Assembly: GCA_004173185.1 (NCBI GenBank)
Contig: SEFZ01000006.1
Coordinates: 62,001 to 126,000, forward strand
DNA length: 64,000 nucleotides
Direction: 5' to 3'
Source: Sphingomonadales bacterium
GTDB taxonomy: Bacteria > Pseudomonadota > Alphaproteobacteria > Sphingomonadales > Sphingomonadaceae
Below, piece after piece: positions 10,348 through 17,877 of the stretch. The position numbers and the translations under genes are program-made. Under the pieces are notes generated by a model. That model had not been told where the DNA came from and did not search any database. It saw only the letters and a program-made list of their open reading frames with translations. Numbering within the stretch: the stretch's first letter is position 1; each line of letters opens with the position of its first letter.

Positions 10348-10854
10348 TTATCGCGGCCGTTTCGGCTTCACCGTATCGCCGCTGGTGCCGTTCATCTGGC
10401 ATCGCCAGTCGCCGAACGTCGTCTGCCAGCACGCGCCGCTGGCCTGGGTGACCGGCGTTTCCCGGCAATTAAGGTTGGGATCGCCATAGATCTTCGCATC
10501 GGCACGCAGCATGCAGATCGACCAGGTCCAGCTACCGCGGATCGGATATACGCGCTTGGTCGTGTCGGCATCCGGCATCGTCACCGAATTATACATCGCC
10601 ACAAAACTGGTCGGGCCACCGACCTGAACCTGCAAATCCTCGACCAGCCATGATTCACCGGACGACATGGACTGGCGCTCCTTCGCGCAGCGTACCAATT
10701 GTCCAGCGGTGGCCGCCGTCGGAGCCTGACGGATTTGCGGGCACGTCGCGGCGGTACGCGCGCCCCAGGGTGCGGCCCTGTCCTGCGCTACCGCGGTGCC
10801 GCTCACCGATGCCAAGCCCAGCCCCGTCGCTGCCAGTAAAATCACGCGTTTCAT
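10348..10854 (-). CDS. Secreted cysteine-containing protein of unknown function
   Basis: A 168-residue protein with a Sec signal peptide (MKRVILLAATGLGLASVSG, cleavage near AVAQ). The mature protein has six cysteines (TCPQIRQ, RCAKERQ, ICMLRAD, NCRETP, ACWQTTF, RCQMNG), an even number that suggests three disulfides in the periplasm. Its middle reads VYPIRGSWTWSICMLRADAK. No family or catalytic site is recognised. It is convergent with the small secreted gene to its left and divergent from trmB. Confidence 0.65.
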   Translation of the reverse strand: MKRVILLAATGLGLASVSGTAVAQDRAAPWGARTAATCPQIRQAPTAATAGQLVRCAKERQSMSSGESWLVEDLQVQVGGPTSFVAMYNSVTMPDADTTKRVYPIRGSWTWSICMLRADAKIYGDPNLNCRETPVTQASGACWQTTFGDWRCQMNGTSGDTVKPKRPR

Positions 10855-11000
10855 ATCACCCTCGCCTGCCTGTTGTGGCGCCGATGGTTGCAGATCGAGG
10901 GTGGCGCTAATTGTATAAACCCGCCTGAGATCGCGCCGAAATTACCCCCGCCCACAAAACCATCGCACCGCGCCTTACTTCCCGCTAAGCGCTTGCCCCC

Positions 11001-11681
11001 ATGAACGATCCGACGACCATCCGGCGCCTCTATGGCCGCAGCACCGGGCGCAAGCTGCGCATTGGCCAGGCATCACTGGTCGAGGAATTGCTGCCCGAAG
11101 TCAGCGTGCCCGACGAAGGCCTGCTAGATGCGCAGATCCTGTTCGGCGACAACCGACCCCTGGAGTTCGAGATCGGCTTTGGCGCGGGCGAGCATCTGGC
11201 GGGCCAGGCCGCGATGCGCCCCGAGCACGGCTTTATCGGCTGCGAGCCGTTCCTCAACGGCGTGGTCGGCGCGCTGATGCACATCCGCAATGGGGACCTC
11301 GACAATGTTCGCGTCCACATGGGCGACGCGCTCAAGGTTTTGGAGCGCATGCCGGATCAGAGCCTAGACCGGCTCTATCTGCTGCATCCCGATCCCTGGC
11401 GGAAAGCCCGCCACGCCAAGCGCCGCATGGTCAATCACGGCCCGCTCGACCTGATCCACGCCAAGCTCAAGCCAGGCGCCGAGTTCCGTCTGGGCACCGA
11501 CGATCCGACCTATTGCCACTGGTCGATGATGGTGATGAACCAGCGCCGAGACTTCGAATGGCAGGCCAAAACCGCGTCCGATTTCCTGACCCGACCCGCG
11601 GACTGGCCCGAGACCCGCTACGAGCGCAAGGCCCGCGCTGCCGGCCGCGAAGTCTGGTACTTCAGGTACCTGCGGGTTTAA
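11001..11681 (+). CDS. trmB: tRNA (guanine-N7-)-methyltransferase
   Basis: A 226-residue SAM-dependent enzyme that methylates G46 in the tRNA variable loop. The SAM-binding motif is LEFEIGFGAGEHLAGQA. The family signature around the catalytic aspartate is LYLLHPDPWRKARHAKRR, and GTDDPTYCHWSM follows. Length and order are standard. The ORF begins at ATG 11001. The IS5-family transposase remnant begins 24 bases after the stop codon. Confidence 0.95.
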   Translation: MNDPTTIRRLYGRSTGRKLRIGQASLVEELLPEVSVPDEGLLDAQILFGDNRPLEFEIGFGAGEHLAGQAAMRPEHGFIGCEPFLNGVVGALMHIRNGDLDNVRVHMGDALKVLERMPDQSLDRLYLLHPDPWRKARHAKRRMVNHGPLDLIHAKLKPGAEFRLGTDDPTYCHWSMMVMNQRRDFEWQAKTASDFLTRPADWPETRYERKARAAGREVWYFRYLRV

Positions 11682-11705
11682 GGCATTTTTCAACCGAGAC
11701 TGAGC

Positions 11706-11807
11706 TTGAGCGACCTGTACCGGCTGACGAACGAGCAGATAGCCCGGCTTGAGCCGTACTTTCCCAAGAGCCACGGCAGGCTACGGGTCGATCATCGGCG
11801 GGTGTAG
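11706..11807 (+). pseudogene. IS5-family transposase, N-terminal remnant
   Basis: A 33-codon frame starting TTG 11706 and ending TAG 11805-11807 encodes LSDLYRLTNEQIARLEPYF followed by PKSHGRLRVDHRRV. This is the conserved N-terminus of IS5-family transposases common in sphingomonads; the full proteins continue with the VLSGI...NGLRW region and the DDE domain. Here the frame stops at the V and nothing downstream resumes it, so more than 80 percent of the element is gone. The breakpoint lies against the small gene after mntH. Confidence 0.8.
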
Positions 11808-11819
11808 CTGTGTTCTGGA

Positions 11820-11933
11820 TCAAATACCGCGCAGGATCGTGTCGGCCTGAAGGACCAGACAGGCGAGACCGGCGAGATTGATCGCGCTGCCGACGAGCAG
11901 CTTCATGCGGCGGCGATTGCGAGTGGCGGGCAT
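11820..11933 (-). CDS. 37-residue single-span membrane peptide downstream of mntH
   Basis: A short frame after mntH encodes MPATRNRRRMKLLVGSAIN continuing to a hydrophobic stretch (LAGLACLVLQAD) and ending ILRGI. It has a basic N-terminus (five arginines and a lysine in the first 11 residues) and one predicted transmembrane helix with the N-terminus inside. The ribosome site AAGGAG lies 8 bases before ATG 11933, better than many genes here, which supports translation. It is 34 bases from the mntH stop in the same direction. I do not know a family. An Mn-homeostasis micropeptide is only a guess from position. Confidence 0.5.
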   Translation of the reverse strand: MPATRNRRRMKLLVGSAINLAGLACLVLQADTILRGI

Positions 11934-11967
11934 GGTTCCGGCTCCTTGAGCGTGCGAATGGAGGGCG

Positions 11968-13311
11968 TCAGAGCGCATAGGTCAGCAACAGGCAGTTGAG
12001 GCAGATGATGATCCCTGCGACGCCCCAGGCGGCGAAGCGGATCCAGCCGCGATTGGCGAAGCGACCCATCAGCTTTGGATCGCTGGTAAAGCGGACCAGC
12101 GGCACCACGGCGAAGGGAAGCTGGAGGCTCAGGATGACCTGGCTGAAAATCAGCAGCCTGGTCGCGCCACTGTCGCCATAGATCGCGACGACGATCACTG
12201 CGGGGATGATGGCAAGCGATCGCGTGATCGTGCGCCGCAGCCAGACCGGCAGGCGCAGATTGAGGAAACCCTCCATCACGATCTGCCCGGCGAGCGTTCC
12301 GGTGATCGTCGAGTTCTGCCCCGATGCGAGCAAGGCGATGCCGAACAACAGGCTTGCCGCGCCCGCACCGAGGACTGGGCTCAGCAGATAATAGGCATCC
12401 TGGATCTCGGCGACTTCGGTGCGGCCTGTGCCGTGGAAGGCGGCGGCGGCGAGGATCAGGATCGCAGCGTTGACGAAGAAGGCGAGTGCCAGCGCGACCG
12501 TGCTGTCGATCGTCGCCAGCGTGATCGCTTCTTTCTTGCCCTCGTCGCTCCGCTCGAAGCGGCGCGTCTGCACGATCGAGGAATGAAGGTAGAGATTGTG
12601 CGGCATCACAGTCGCACCAAGGATGCCAATGGCGATGTAGAGCATCGCCGGGTTGGTCGCGATCTCGGGATTGGGGATCAGCCCCGCGCCGATTGCGGCA
12701 AGACTGGGCTGCGCCATCGCCAGTTCGAAGCCGAAGCAGAGCGCGATCACGATCAGCAGCGCGATGATGAACGCCTCAAGCTTGCGGAACCCGTATCTCT
12801 GGAGCGTGAGGATCAGCAGCACATCGATGGCGGTGAGCACGACGCCGAGAGTGAGCGGTATACCGAAGAGGAGCTGGAGCGCGATCGCGGTGCCCAGCAC
12901 TTCGGCGAGATCGCAGGCGATGATCGCGAGTTCGCACAATCCCCACAGCGCCAAACGGACTTTCGGGCCGTAGGCGTCGCGGCAAGCCTGCGCCAAGTCC
13001 ATGCCAGTGACGATGCCCAGCTTCGCCGACAGCGACTGAAGCAGCATCGCCATCAGGTTCGAAAGCAGGATGACTGAAAGGAGCGTGTAGCCAAAGGCAG
13101 AACCACCAGCGAGCGCAGTGGCCCAGTTGCCGGGATCCATATAGCCGACCGCGACGAGATAGCCGGGGCCGGCAAACGCCGCGAGCTTGCGCCAGAACTG
13201 GCCGGACCCGCTCGGCACCGCAACGGTGCGGAACGAGCCCGGCAAGCTGGGAAGCCGCTCTGGTTCCGCTACCCCGCCGCCGATGGCAGGATCGGCGGCG
13301 TATGGCGGCAC
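11968..13311 (-). CDS. mntH: Nramp-family divalent metal (Mn/Fe) transporter
   Basis: A 447-residue inner-membrane proton-coupled importer for Mn(II), also able to carry Fe(II). The metal-site motif of helix 1 is [15 protein letters not shown], with the DPGN core. The conserved helix-6 methionine region is [19 protein letters not shown], with the MPHNLYLHS signature. Eleven helices are expected. The frame starts at GTG 13311, one base after the TAG of the upstream ferritin-like gene, so the genes are almost certainly co-transcribed and translationally coupled. The 30 residues before the first helix are poorly conserved, so a start further in is possible. Confidence 0.93.
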   Translation of the reverse strand: MPPYAADPAIGGGVAEPERLPSLPGSFRTVAVPSGSGQFWRKLAAFAGPGYLVAVGYMDPGNWATALAGGSAFGYTLLSVILLSNLMAMLLQSLSAKLGIVTGMDLAQACRDAYGPKVRLALWGLCELAIIACDLAEVLGTAIALQLLFGIPLTLGVVLTAIDVLLILTLQRYGFRKLEAFIIALLIVIALCFGFELAMAQPSLAAIGAGLIPNPEIATNPAMLYIAIGILGATVMPHNLYLHSSIVQTRRFERSDEGKKEAITLATIDSTVALALAFFVNAAILILAAAAFHGTGRTEVAEIQDAYYLLSPVLGAGAASLLFGIALLASGQNSTITGTLAGQIVMEGFLNLRLPVWLRRTITRSLAIIPAVIVVAIYGDSGATRLLIFSQVILSLQLPFAVVPLVRFTSDPKLMGRFANRGWIRFAAWGVAGIIICLNCLLLTYAL

Positions 13312-13312
13312 G

Positions 13313-14332
13313 CTAGTTGGCCGCGCTGAGGCGGATCGAGCCGTTCACCCCGTTGGGGAAGAAACCGCCGCGATCGGTAGCCATTCTGTTCAGGAAGGCG
13401 ATGTTGAGCACCTGCCCTGCCGAGCGGCTATAAGCGAGGCCGCTGCTGTCGGTCGGTACGATGTTCGACGAGGTGCCGATTGCACGGACGCCCTGATCGA
13501 GATCGCTTGCGCCATCCAGGCTATCACGGGCAGTCGAGACCTTCTCGGTCGCTTCGATGATTGTCGAGTTGCCGATCATCACCGTCGGCGTGCTGATGCC
13601 CTTGCGATAGAGCACGGTGCGGACGAGACCAGCATGATAGGCTTCGGCGGCAAGGATACCGGCTGCTGCCTCCAGGAAGGTCTTATTGGTGATCAGAGGC
13701 GATGCGCCCTTATACGCAGTAACGCCGACATCCTCGAAGATGTATGCGCCGAGCAGGAAGGCTTCGTCGCTGGCATAGGGATCGAAGGACTGACCCTGGG
13801 TGATCAGGCCGGCTGCCACCGCTGCCGAAGAGAAAGCACCGGTAGACATGCTGCCGATGTCGATCGCAGGCTGGGCAACTGCAGTTGCGCCGATCGCGGT
13901 CCGCAGGAAGCGGACATGCGCCTGCTCGTCTGCAGCGATTTCACGGGCATATTGCGCAACCAGCGGATCGCCGAACACGACCTGACGACCGCCCGTGACG
14001 GCACCTTGTGTGCCCGTGCCGGTAAGCAGCGCTGCGGGAAGGCCCACGCCAAACGCTGCGTAGGAATAGAATTGCGCTTCAAGATATTCGAGGTTGAGCG
14101 CGAAATTCAGGACGTCCGCATCGGTGATCGCGGCCGGCGTTGGTGTTGGCGTAGGGGTGGGAGACGGGGTGATGATTCCGCCCTTGCCATCATTGCTGCT
14201 GCAGGCGCTGAGGAAACTTGCCCCGGCGAGTACCGCAGTGCTGGCGCCTGCCACCTTGATGAACTGGCGGCGATCCGCCTGTCGTGCTTCGCGTGCCTCG
14301 AGAACCTCGAGGACCAAGTCGTTATGCTTCAT
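13313..14332 (-). CDS. Ferritin-like domain (Ferritin_2) lipoprotein with Tat signal
   Basis: A 339-residue exported ferritin-like protein. A twin-arginine motif ([10 protein letters not shown], residues 20-29) is followed by a lipobox ending FLSAC with Cys44 as the lipidation site. A Thr-Pro linker ([11 protein letters not shown]) leads into the four-helix domain. Likely iron or manganese ligands sit in [36 protein letters not shown] and [13 protein letters not shown]. The family includes desiccation-related proteins; ferroxidase activity is not proven. GGAGC lies before ATG 14332. It is a close paralogue of the gene upstream and reads into mntH. Confidence 0.85.
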   Translation of the reverse strand: MKHNDLVLEVLEAREARQADRRQFIKVAGASTAVLAGASFLSACSSNDGKGGIITPSPTPTPTPTPAAITDADVLNFALNLEYLEAQFYSYAAFGVGLPAALLTGTGTQGAVTGGRQVVFGDPLVAQYAREIAADEQAHVRFLRTAIGATAVAQPAIDIGSMSTGAFSSAAVAAGLITQGQSFDPYASDEAFLLGAYIFEDVGVTAYKGASPLITNKTFLEAAAGILAAEAYHAGLVRTVLYRKGISTPTVMIGNSTIIEATEKVSTARDSLDGASDLDQGVRAIGTSSNIVPTDSSGLAYSRSAGQVLNIAFLNRMATDRGGFFPNGVNGSIRLSAAN

Positions 14333-14357
14333 GACGATTAGCTCCTATTTTCGAGGT

Positions 14358-15323
14358 TTAGTTTGCAGCGCTCATGCGCAGCGGGCCGTTCACGCCCGCG
14401 GGGAAGAACCCGCCGCCGGTGACTGCAGTGTTGTTGAGGTAAACGATGTTCAGCACCTGCTGGTAACTGCGGCTGTAAGCGAGGCCGTTTTCATCCAGCG
14501 GGACGATGTTCGACGACGTGCCGATCGCACGGACACCCTGATCGAGATCGCTTGCGCCATCCAGGCTGTCGCGCGCGCCGGAGACTGCCTCGGTCGCCTC
14601 AATGATCGTGCGGGTGCCGATCATCGCCGTCGGCGTCTGCATGCCCTTGGCATACAGCGTCGTGCGCACAATGCTGGCGTGGTACGCCTCGACCGCAAGA
14701 ATGCCCGCAGCGGCTTCCAGAAACACCTTGCTGGTGAGCAAAGGCGATGCGCCTTTATAGGCAGTCACACCAACATCTTCGAAGATATAGGCTGCGAGAA
14801 GGAAGGCTTCGTCGCTCGCATAGGGATCGAACGCCTGACCGGGGCCGATCAGGCCCGCAGCACGCGCAGCATTTGAAAATGCGCCGGTCGGCGAAGCGCC
14901 GATATCGATCGCGGGCTGGGCGACTGCGGTGGCGCCGATGGCGTTACGCAGGAAGGTAACGTGGGCAATCTCGTCCGCTGCGATCTCGCGCGCATATTGC
15001 GCCACGAGAGGATCGGTGAATGTCGCCTGGCGACCGCCCGTTGCGGCGCCTGCGGTGCCAGTGCCGGTCAGTAGGTTGGCAGCAAGGCCGACGCCGTTGG
15101 CGGCATAGGAATAAAATTGCGCCTCGAGATATTCGAGGTTGAGCGCGAAGTTCAATATGTCTGCGTCGCTGGGAGCGGCCTGTGCAAAGGCGGCCTTGGT
15201 GGTCAGTCCGAACCCGCCGGCAAGCGCCGAAGCGGTGCCGAAAGCCTTGAAGAAAGCCCGCCTGTCTTCACGTCGTTTCACGCGGGAGTCCAAGGCGTCA
15301 ATCAATTCGATTTCCGTGGCCAT
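14358..15323 (-). CDS. Ferritin-like domain (Ferritin_2) periplasmic protein with Tat signal
   Basis: A 321-residue paralogue of the downstream gene, sharing the [11 protein letters not shown] and [20 protein letters not shown] segments. ATG 15323 is chosen because MATEIELIDALDSRVKRRED leads directly into the twin-arginine motif (DRRAFFKAFGT) and GAGGGCGAGG precedes it; the longer upstream frame has no such support. There is no lipobox, and cleavage is expected near AFAQA, so this copy should be free in the periplasm while the other is lipid-anchored. It is the first gene of the ferritin-like/mntH unit. Two palindromes lie directly upstream. Confidence 0.85.
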   Translation of the reverse strand: MATEIELIDALDSRVKRREDRRAFFKAFGTASALAGGFGLTTKAAFAQAAPSDADILNFALNLEYLEAQFYSYAANGVGLAANLLTGTGTAGAATGGRQATFTDPLVAQYAREIAADEIAHVTFLRNAIGATAVAQPAIDIGASPTGAFSNAARAAGLIGPGQAFDPYASDEAFLLAAYIFEDVGVTAYKGASPLLTSKVFLEAAAGILAVEAYHASIVRTTLYAKGMQTPTAMIGTRTIIEATEAVSGARDSLDGASDLDQGVRAIGTSSNIVPLDENGLAYSRSYQQVLNIVYLNNTAVTGGGFFPAGVNGPLRMSAAN

Positions 15324-15345
15324 ATTGGAACCTCGCCCTCTGATT

Positions 15346-15363
15346 ACATGTAAATTTGCATGT
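15346..15363. promoter_or_regulatory. 18-bp near-perfect palindrome upstream of the ferritin-like/mntH unit
   Basis: The sequence acatgtaaatttgcatgt matches its own reverse complement at 16 of 18 positions. It lies 23 bases before the first ferritin-like start codon. The TGYAAATTTGCA core resembles manganese-responsive boxes of Fur/Mur regulators in alphaproteobacteria, and mntH in the operon fits. It could instead be the site of the divergent Crp/Fnr-type regulator, although that family normally uses a longer spacer. Confidence 0.5.
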
Positions 15364-15370
15364 GAATCCG

Positions 15371-15398
15371 GGAACAGTGCGCTTCCATAACAAGTTCC
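15371..15398. promoter_or_regulatory. Symmetric GGAAC-N18-GTTCC element between divergent genes
   Basis: GGAAC at 15371-15375 and GTTCC at 15394-15398 are separated by 18 bases. Because the arms are complementary, both strands read GGAAC-N18-GTT, one base longer than the usual EcfG stress-promoter spacing. It could be two overlapping stress promoters facing away from each other or a dyad operator. Confidence 0.35.
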
Positions 15399-15488
15399 GA
15401 TTCGGAGCGTCGTCGGTACGATGGCGTACTTAATGCATCTTTCCCCCCTTTTCCGACGAACCTTCAAACTGTGGGTAACGAGGTTCGA

Positions 15489-16250
15489 ATGACTTTTGAT
15501 CGGACGACATGCTCTGTGTCGCCAGGGTCGCATATCAACTTGCTGATACGCTCGCTGAATCCGGGCGATCTTCGCCTGTTGGCGCCCCATCTTGAAAGAA
15601 TAAGCATAAGTGGCGGTGAGACGGTGATCTCGCCTGACACCCCGCTTACGCGCATGCTCTTTCCCGAGACGCTGCTTGTCGGTTTTCGAGAGGCTTCCGG
15701 TGTCGGCCTGAGCACGCAGATAGGCATGGTCGGCCGCGAGGGACTCGTCGGCTGGCCACTATTGCTCGGCACCGATCAATCGGCGCTGCTTGGCTTCGCC
15801 CAGTTGCATGACGGCACCGCGCTGGCGATCGATGCCAAGAAGCTCAAGGCTGCCTGTCGCGTCAGCGAGACGCTGAAGGACAGCCTGTTGCGATATGTGC
15901 ATAACTTCATGGCGCAGCTCGCCAACACGATCGTGTCCAATGCGTCCGACCCGATCGAGCGGCGCATGGCACGCTGGCTCCTGATGCTGCACGACCGGAT
16001 CGACGAAGATGCATTCAGCGTGACGCACGATCATATCAGCAGCGCGCTCAGCGTGCGCCGCGCAAGCGTGACCGATTGCCTCCACATCATGGAAGGCGAA
16101 GGGCTGCTGCGCTGCATGCGCGGGCGCCTCGCGATCCGCGACCGCGAACGGCTAAAGCAACTGGCAGGGACGTCCTATGGCAGCGTCGAGGCGCATTATG
16201 CGCGCCATATCGGGCCACCGGTGCGAATGGTGCAGGCGGACCACGGGTGA
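15489..16250 (+). CDS. Crp/Fnr-family transcriptional regulator
   Basis: A 253-residue two-domain regulator. Residues about 20-130 form the cyclic-nucleotide-binding-type beta barrel (NPGDLRLLAPHLERISISGG, then IGMVGREGLVGWPLLLG). Residues about 160-225 form a winged helix-turn-helix (ERRMARWLLMLHDRI, ISSALSVRRASVTDCLHIME). No N-terminal iron-sulfur cysteine cluster of the Fnr kind is seen, so the signal is unknown. ATG 15489 has GAGG five bases upstream; an in-frame GTG at 15471 is the alternative start. It is divergent from the ferritin-like/mntH unit, the obvious candidate target. Confidence 0.85.
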   Translation: MTFDRTTCSVSPGSHINLLIRSLNPGDLRLLAPHLERISISGGETVISPDTPLTRMLFPETLLVGFREASGVGLSTQIGMVGREGLVGWPLLLGTDQSALLGFAQLHDGTALAIDAKKLKAACRVSETLKDSLLRYVHNFMAQLANTIVSNASDPIERRMARWLLMLHDRIDEDAFSVTHDHISSALSVRRASVTDCLHIMEGEGLLRCMRGRLAIRDRERLKQLAGTSYGSVEAHYARHIGPPVRMVQADHG

Positions 16251-16268
16251 CGAACGGCGGTGCTGCTT

Positions 16269-17180
16269 TCAGGGAGTCTTGCGGCTCAAGCCGCCGCCTT
16301 GCGCGATTGCGCGGATTTCCTCCACCTCGCCGGTCTTGAAGACGCCGAAGATCGGCGTGCCCGCGGCATCAGGGGCGGTCAGCGTCACTGGACGGTCGGC
16401 GTACCGGTTCACAATTGGAATGACATTTTCCAGGCGTTCGCCGCGAAAGATGAGCAATCCGCGCTTCCAGGCGATTGCATCGCCCGGATCGACCGCCTCC
16501 GGCTGCGTCAGATAGGCCGCCGATCGTCCGCCATCGGTACGCAGCCCGAACCGTACCCGATTGCCCTTGCGAACGATCGCTTCCTTGGCCGGTTGGCGGG
16601 TATTTTCATCGTTGGCGGCGACCTCGACGGTTCCGTCGATAATCGTGACCTCTGCGGTCCGCGCCGACGCACGGATGTCGAACGCGGTTCCGATCGCGCG
16701 GACCTCGCCATTGGCCGCGCTGACGATGAACGGGCGTCGCGCATTATGGGCGACCGTGAACAGCGCTTCGCCCGATCGCAGCACCAGTCGCCGTTCGGCT
16801 GCGGTGTAGGCGACATCGACGCGTGTCTCGGCGGCAAGATCGAGCCGCGATCCGTCGCTCAGGGTGATCGATCGGTTCTCGCCATGGCCGGAGGCGTAGG
16901 TCACGAACGGCTCGCTGGGCGGCGCGAAAGGTCGTGCGCCGAGGCCCCATAGCGAAACGACCACCAGCGCAACCGCGATCAGACCGCCGGCCAGCACGGG
17001 CCAGCGCGAAGGCGTGCGATACCCGCTTGCTTCCTCGGGACGCTCGAACTTGTCGAGCCAAGACCAGAATGCCTCGGCTTCCGATCGATCCTCGGGGTGC
17101 AGTTCGCGGCTCTCGCCGTGCAGATAGCGCTCGAACACCGCCGGCGCCCGCCGGCCCAGCCGGTTTGACGGACGGCTCAT
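16269..17180 (-). CDS. FecR-type anti-sigma factor
   Basis: A 303-residue inner-membrane regulator. The cytoplasmic N-terminus (residues 1-58, with EAFWSWLDKFERPEEASGY) binds the sigma factor. One transmembrane helix follows (about 61-81, PVLAGGLIAVALVVVSLWGL). The periplasmic FecR domain has ITLSDGSRLDLAAETRVDV and GTAFDIRASARTAEVTIIDG. The C-terminal part should contact the STN domain of the TonB receptor. Its ATG overlaps the TGA of the sigma gene (ATGA), so the two are translationally coupled. The target receptor is probably the divergent gene at 17878. Confidence 0.9.
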   Translation of the reverse strand: MSRPSNRLGRRAPAVFERYLHGESRELHPEDRSEAEAFWSWLDKFERPEEASGYRTPSRWPVLAGGLIAVALVVVSLWGLGARPFAPPSEPFVTYASGHGENRSITLSDGSRLDLAAETRVDVAYTAAERRLVLRSGEALFTVAHNARRPFIVSAANGEVRAIGTAFDIRASARTAEVTIIDGTVEVAANDENTRQPAKEAIVRKGNRVRFGLRTDGGRSAAYLTQPEAVDPGDAIAWKRGLLIFRGERLENVIPIVNRYADRPVTLTAPDAAGTPIFGVFKTGEVEEIRAIAQGGGLSRKTP

Positions 17181-17725
17181 CGTCCTGACTCCATGTGTGA
17201 GGCAAGGCGATCGTAGAGATGCGCGGCAGCATGGGCCAGATGCTTCTGAACCATTCGCGGCGTGATCTTGAGCTTGAGGGCGATCGACCAGCTCGACAGT
17301 TCATCGAACTTGTGCAGCACGAATACTTGTCGGCAGCGGGGGCCGAGCTCGTCCAGCGCAGCCTCGAACAGGCGTTGCAGATCTTCGCGGTGACGCCGCT
17401 CTTCCTGGCGCGGCGCGACCGGCGGCGCATGCCATTCCTCAAGCGCGACCGGCTCGCCGCCGCGCGCGCGGCGATGGCGGTGCAGGTCGGTGACAAGATT
17501 GCCGGCGATACGAAACAGATAGGCCTGCGGCTCCCTAAGGTCGCGCGCGCTGGCTGTGAAAATGAGGCGGGCCAGCGCCTCCTGCACCAGATCCTCTACC
17601 TCTGCGCGGCTCGAAACCCGCCGGGCGAGAAACGCCATCAGCGCAGCGCGATAGGTAGCGAGCGTAGCGTCGTCGAATGGCGCCGCCTCGTCTCTCCTCC
17701 CATCGTTTTGTGCCGGCTCGCTCAA
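17177..17725 (-). CDS. FecI-type ECF sigma factor
   Basis: A 182-residue extracytoplasmic-function sigma factor. Region 2 includes RVSSRAEVEDLVQEALARL and PQAYLFRIAGNLVTDLHRHR; region 4 includes LDELGPRCRQVFVLHKFDE and ITPRMVQKHLAHAAAHLYD. I chose TTG 17725 because it has AGAGGGG at the right distance and gives a normal length; an upstream extension has no ribosome site. It is coupled to fecR and divergent from the STN receptor, the usual cell-surface-signalling arrangement for siderophore or heme uptake. Confidence 0.88.
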   Translation of the reverse strand: MSEPAQNDGRRDEAAPFDDATLATYRAALMAFLARRVSSRAEVEDLVQEALARLIFTASARDLREPQAYLFRIAGNLVTDLHRHRRARGGEPVALEEWHAPPVAPRQEERRHREDLQRLFEAALDELGPRCRQVFVLHKFDELSSWSIALKLKITPRMVQKHLAHAAAHLYDRLASHMESGR

Positions 17726-17877
17726 TTTGCCCCTCTTTATGTTGACCGGATGACGCGACCAAAGGCGAAAAGCGAACGCGCTGTATGCGATCGGCAAAAA
17801 AATTTTGCCGGCAGGGTTCGCCGCCGGCACTGACGCGCGTCAACGGCCTGCGAATATTAAAAACGGGGACAAATCGC

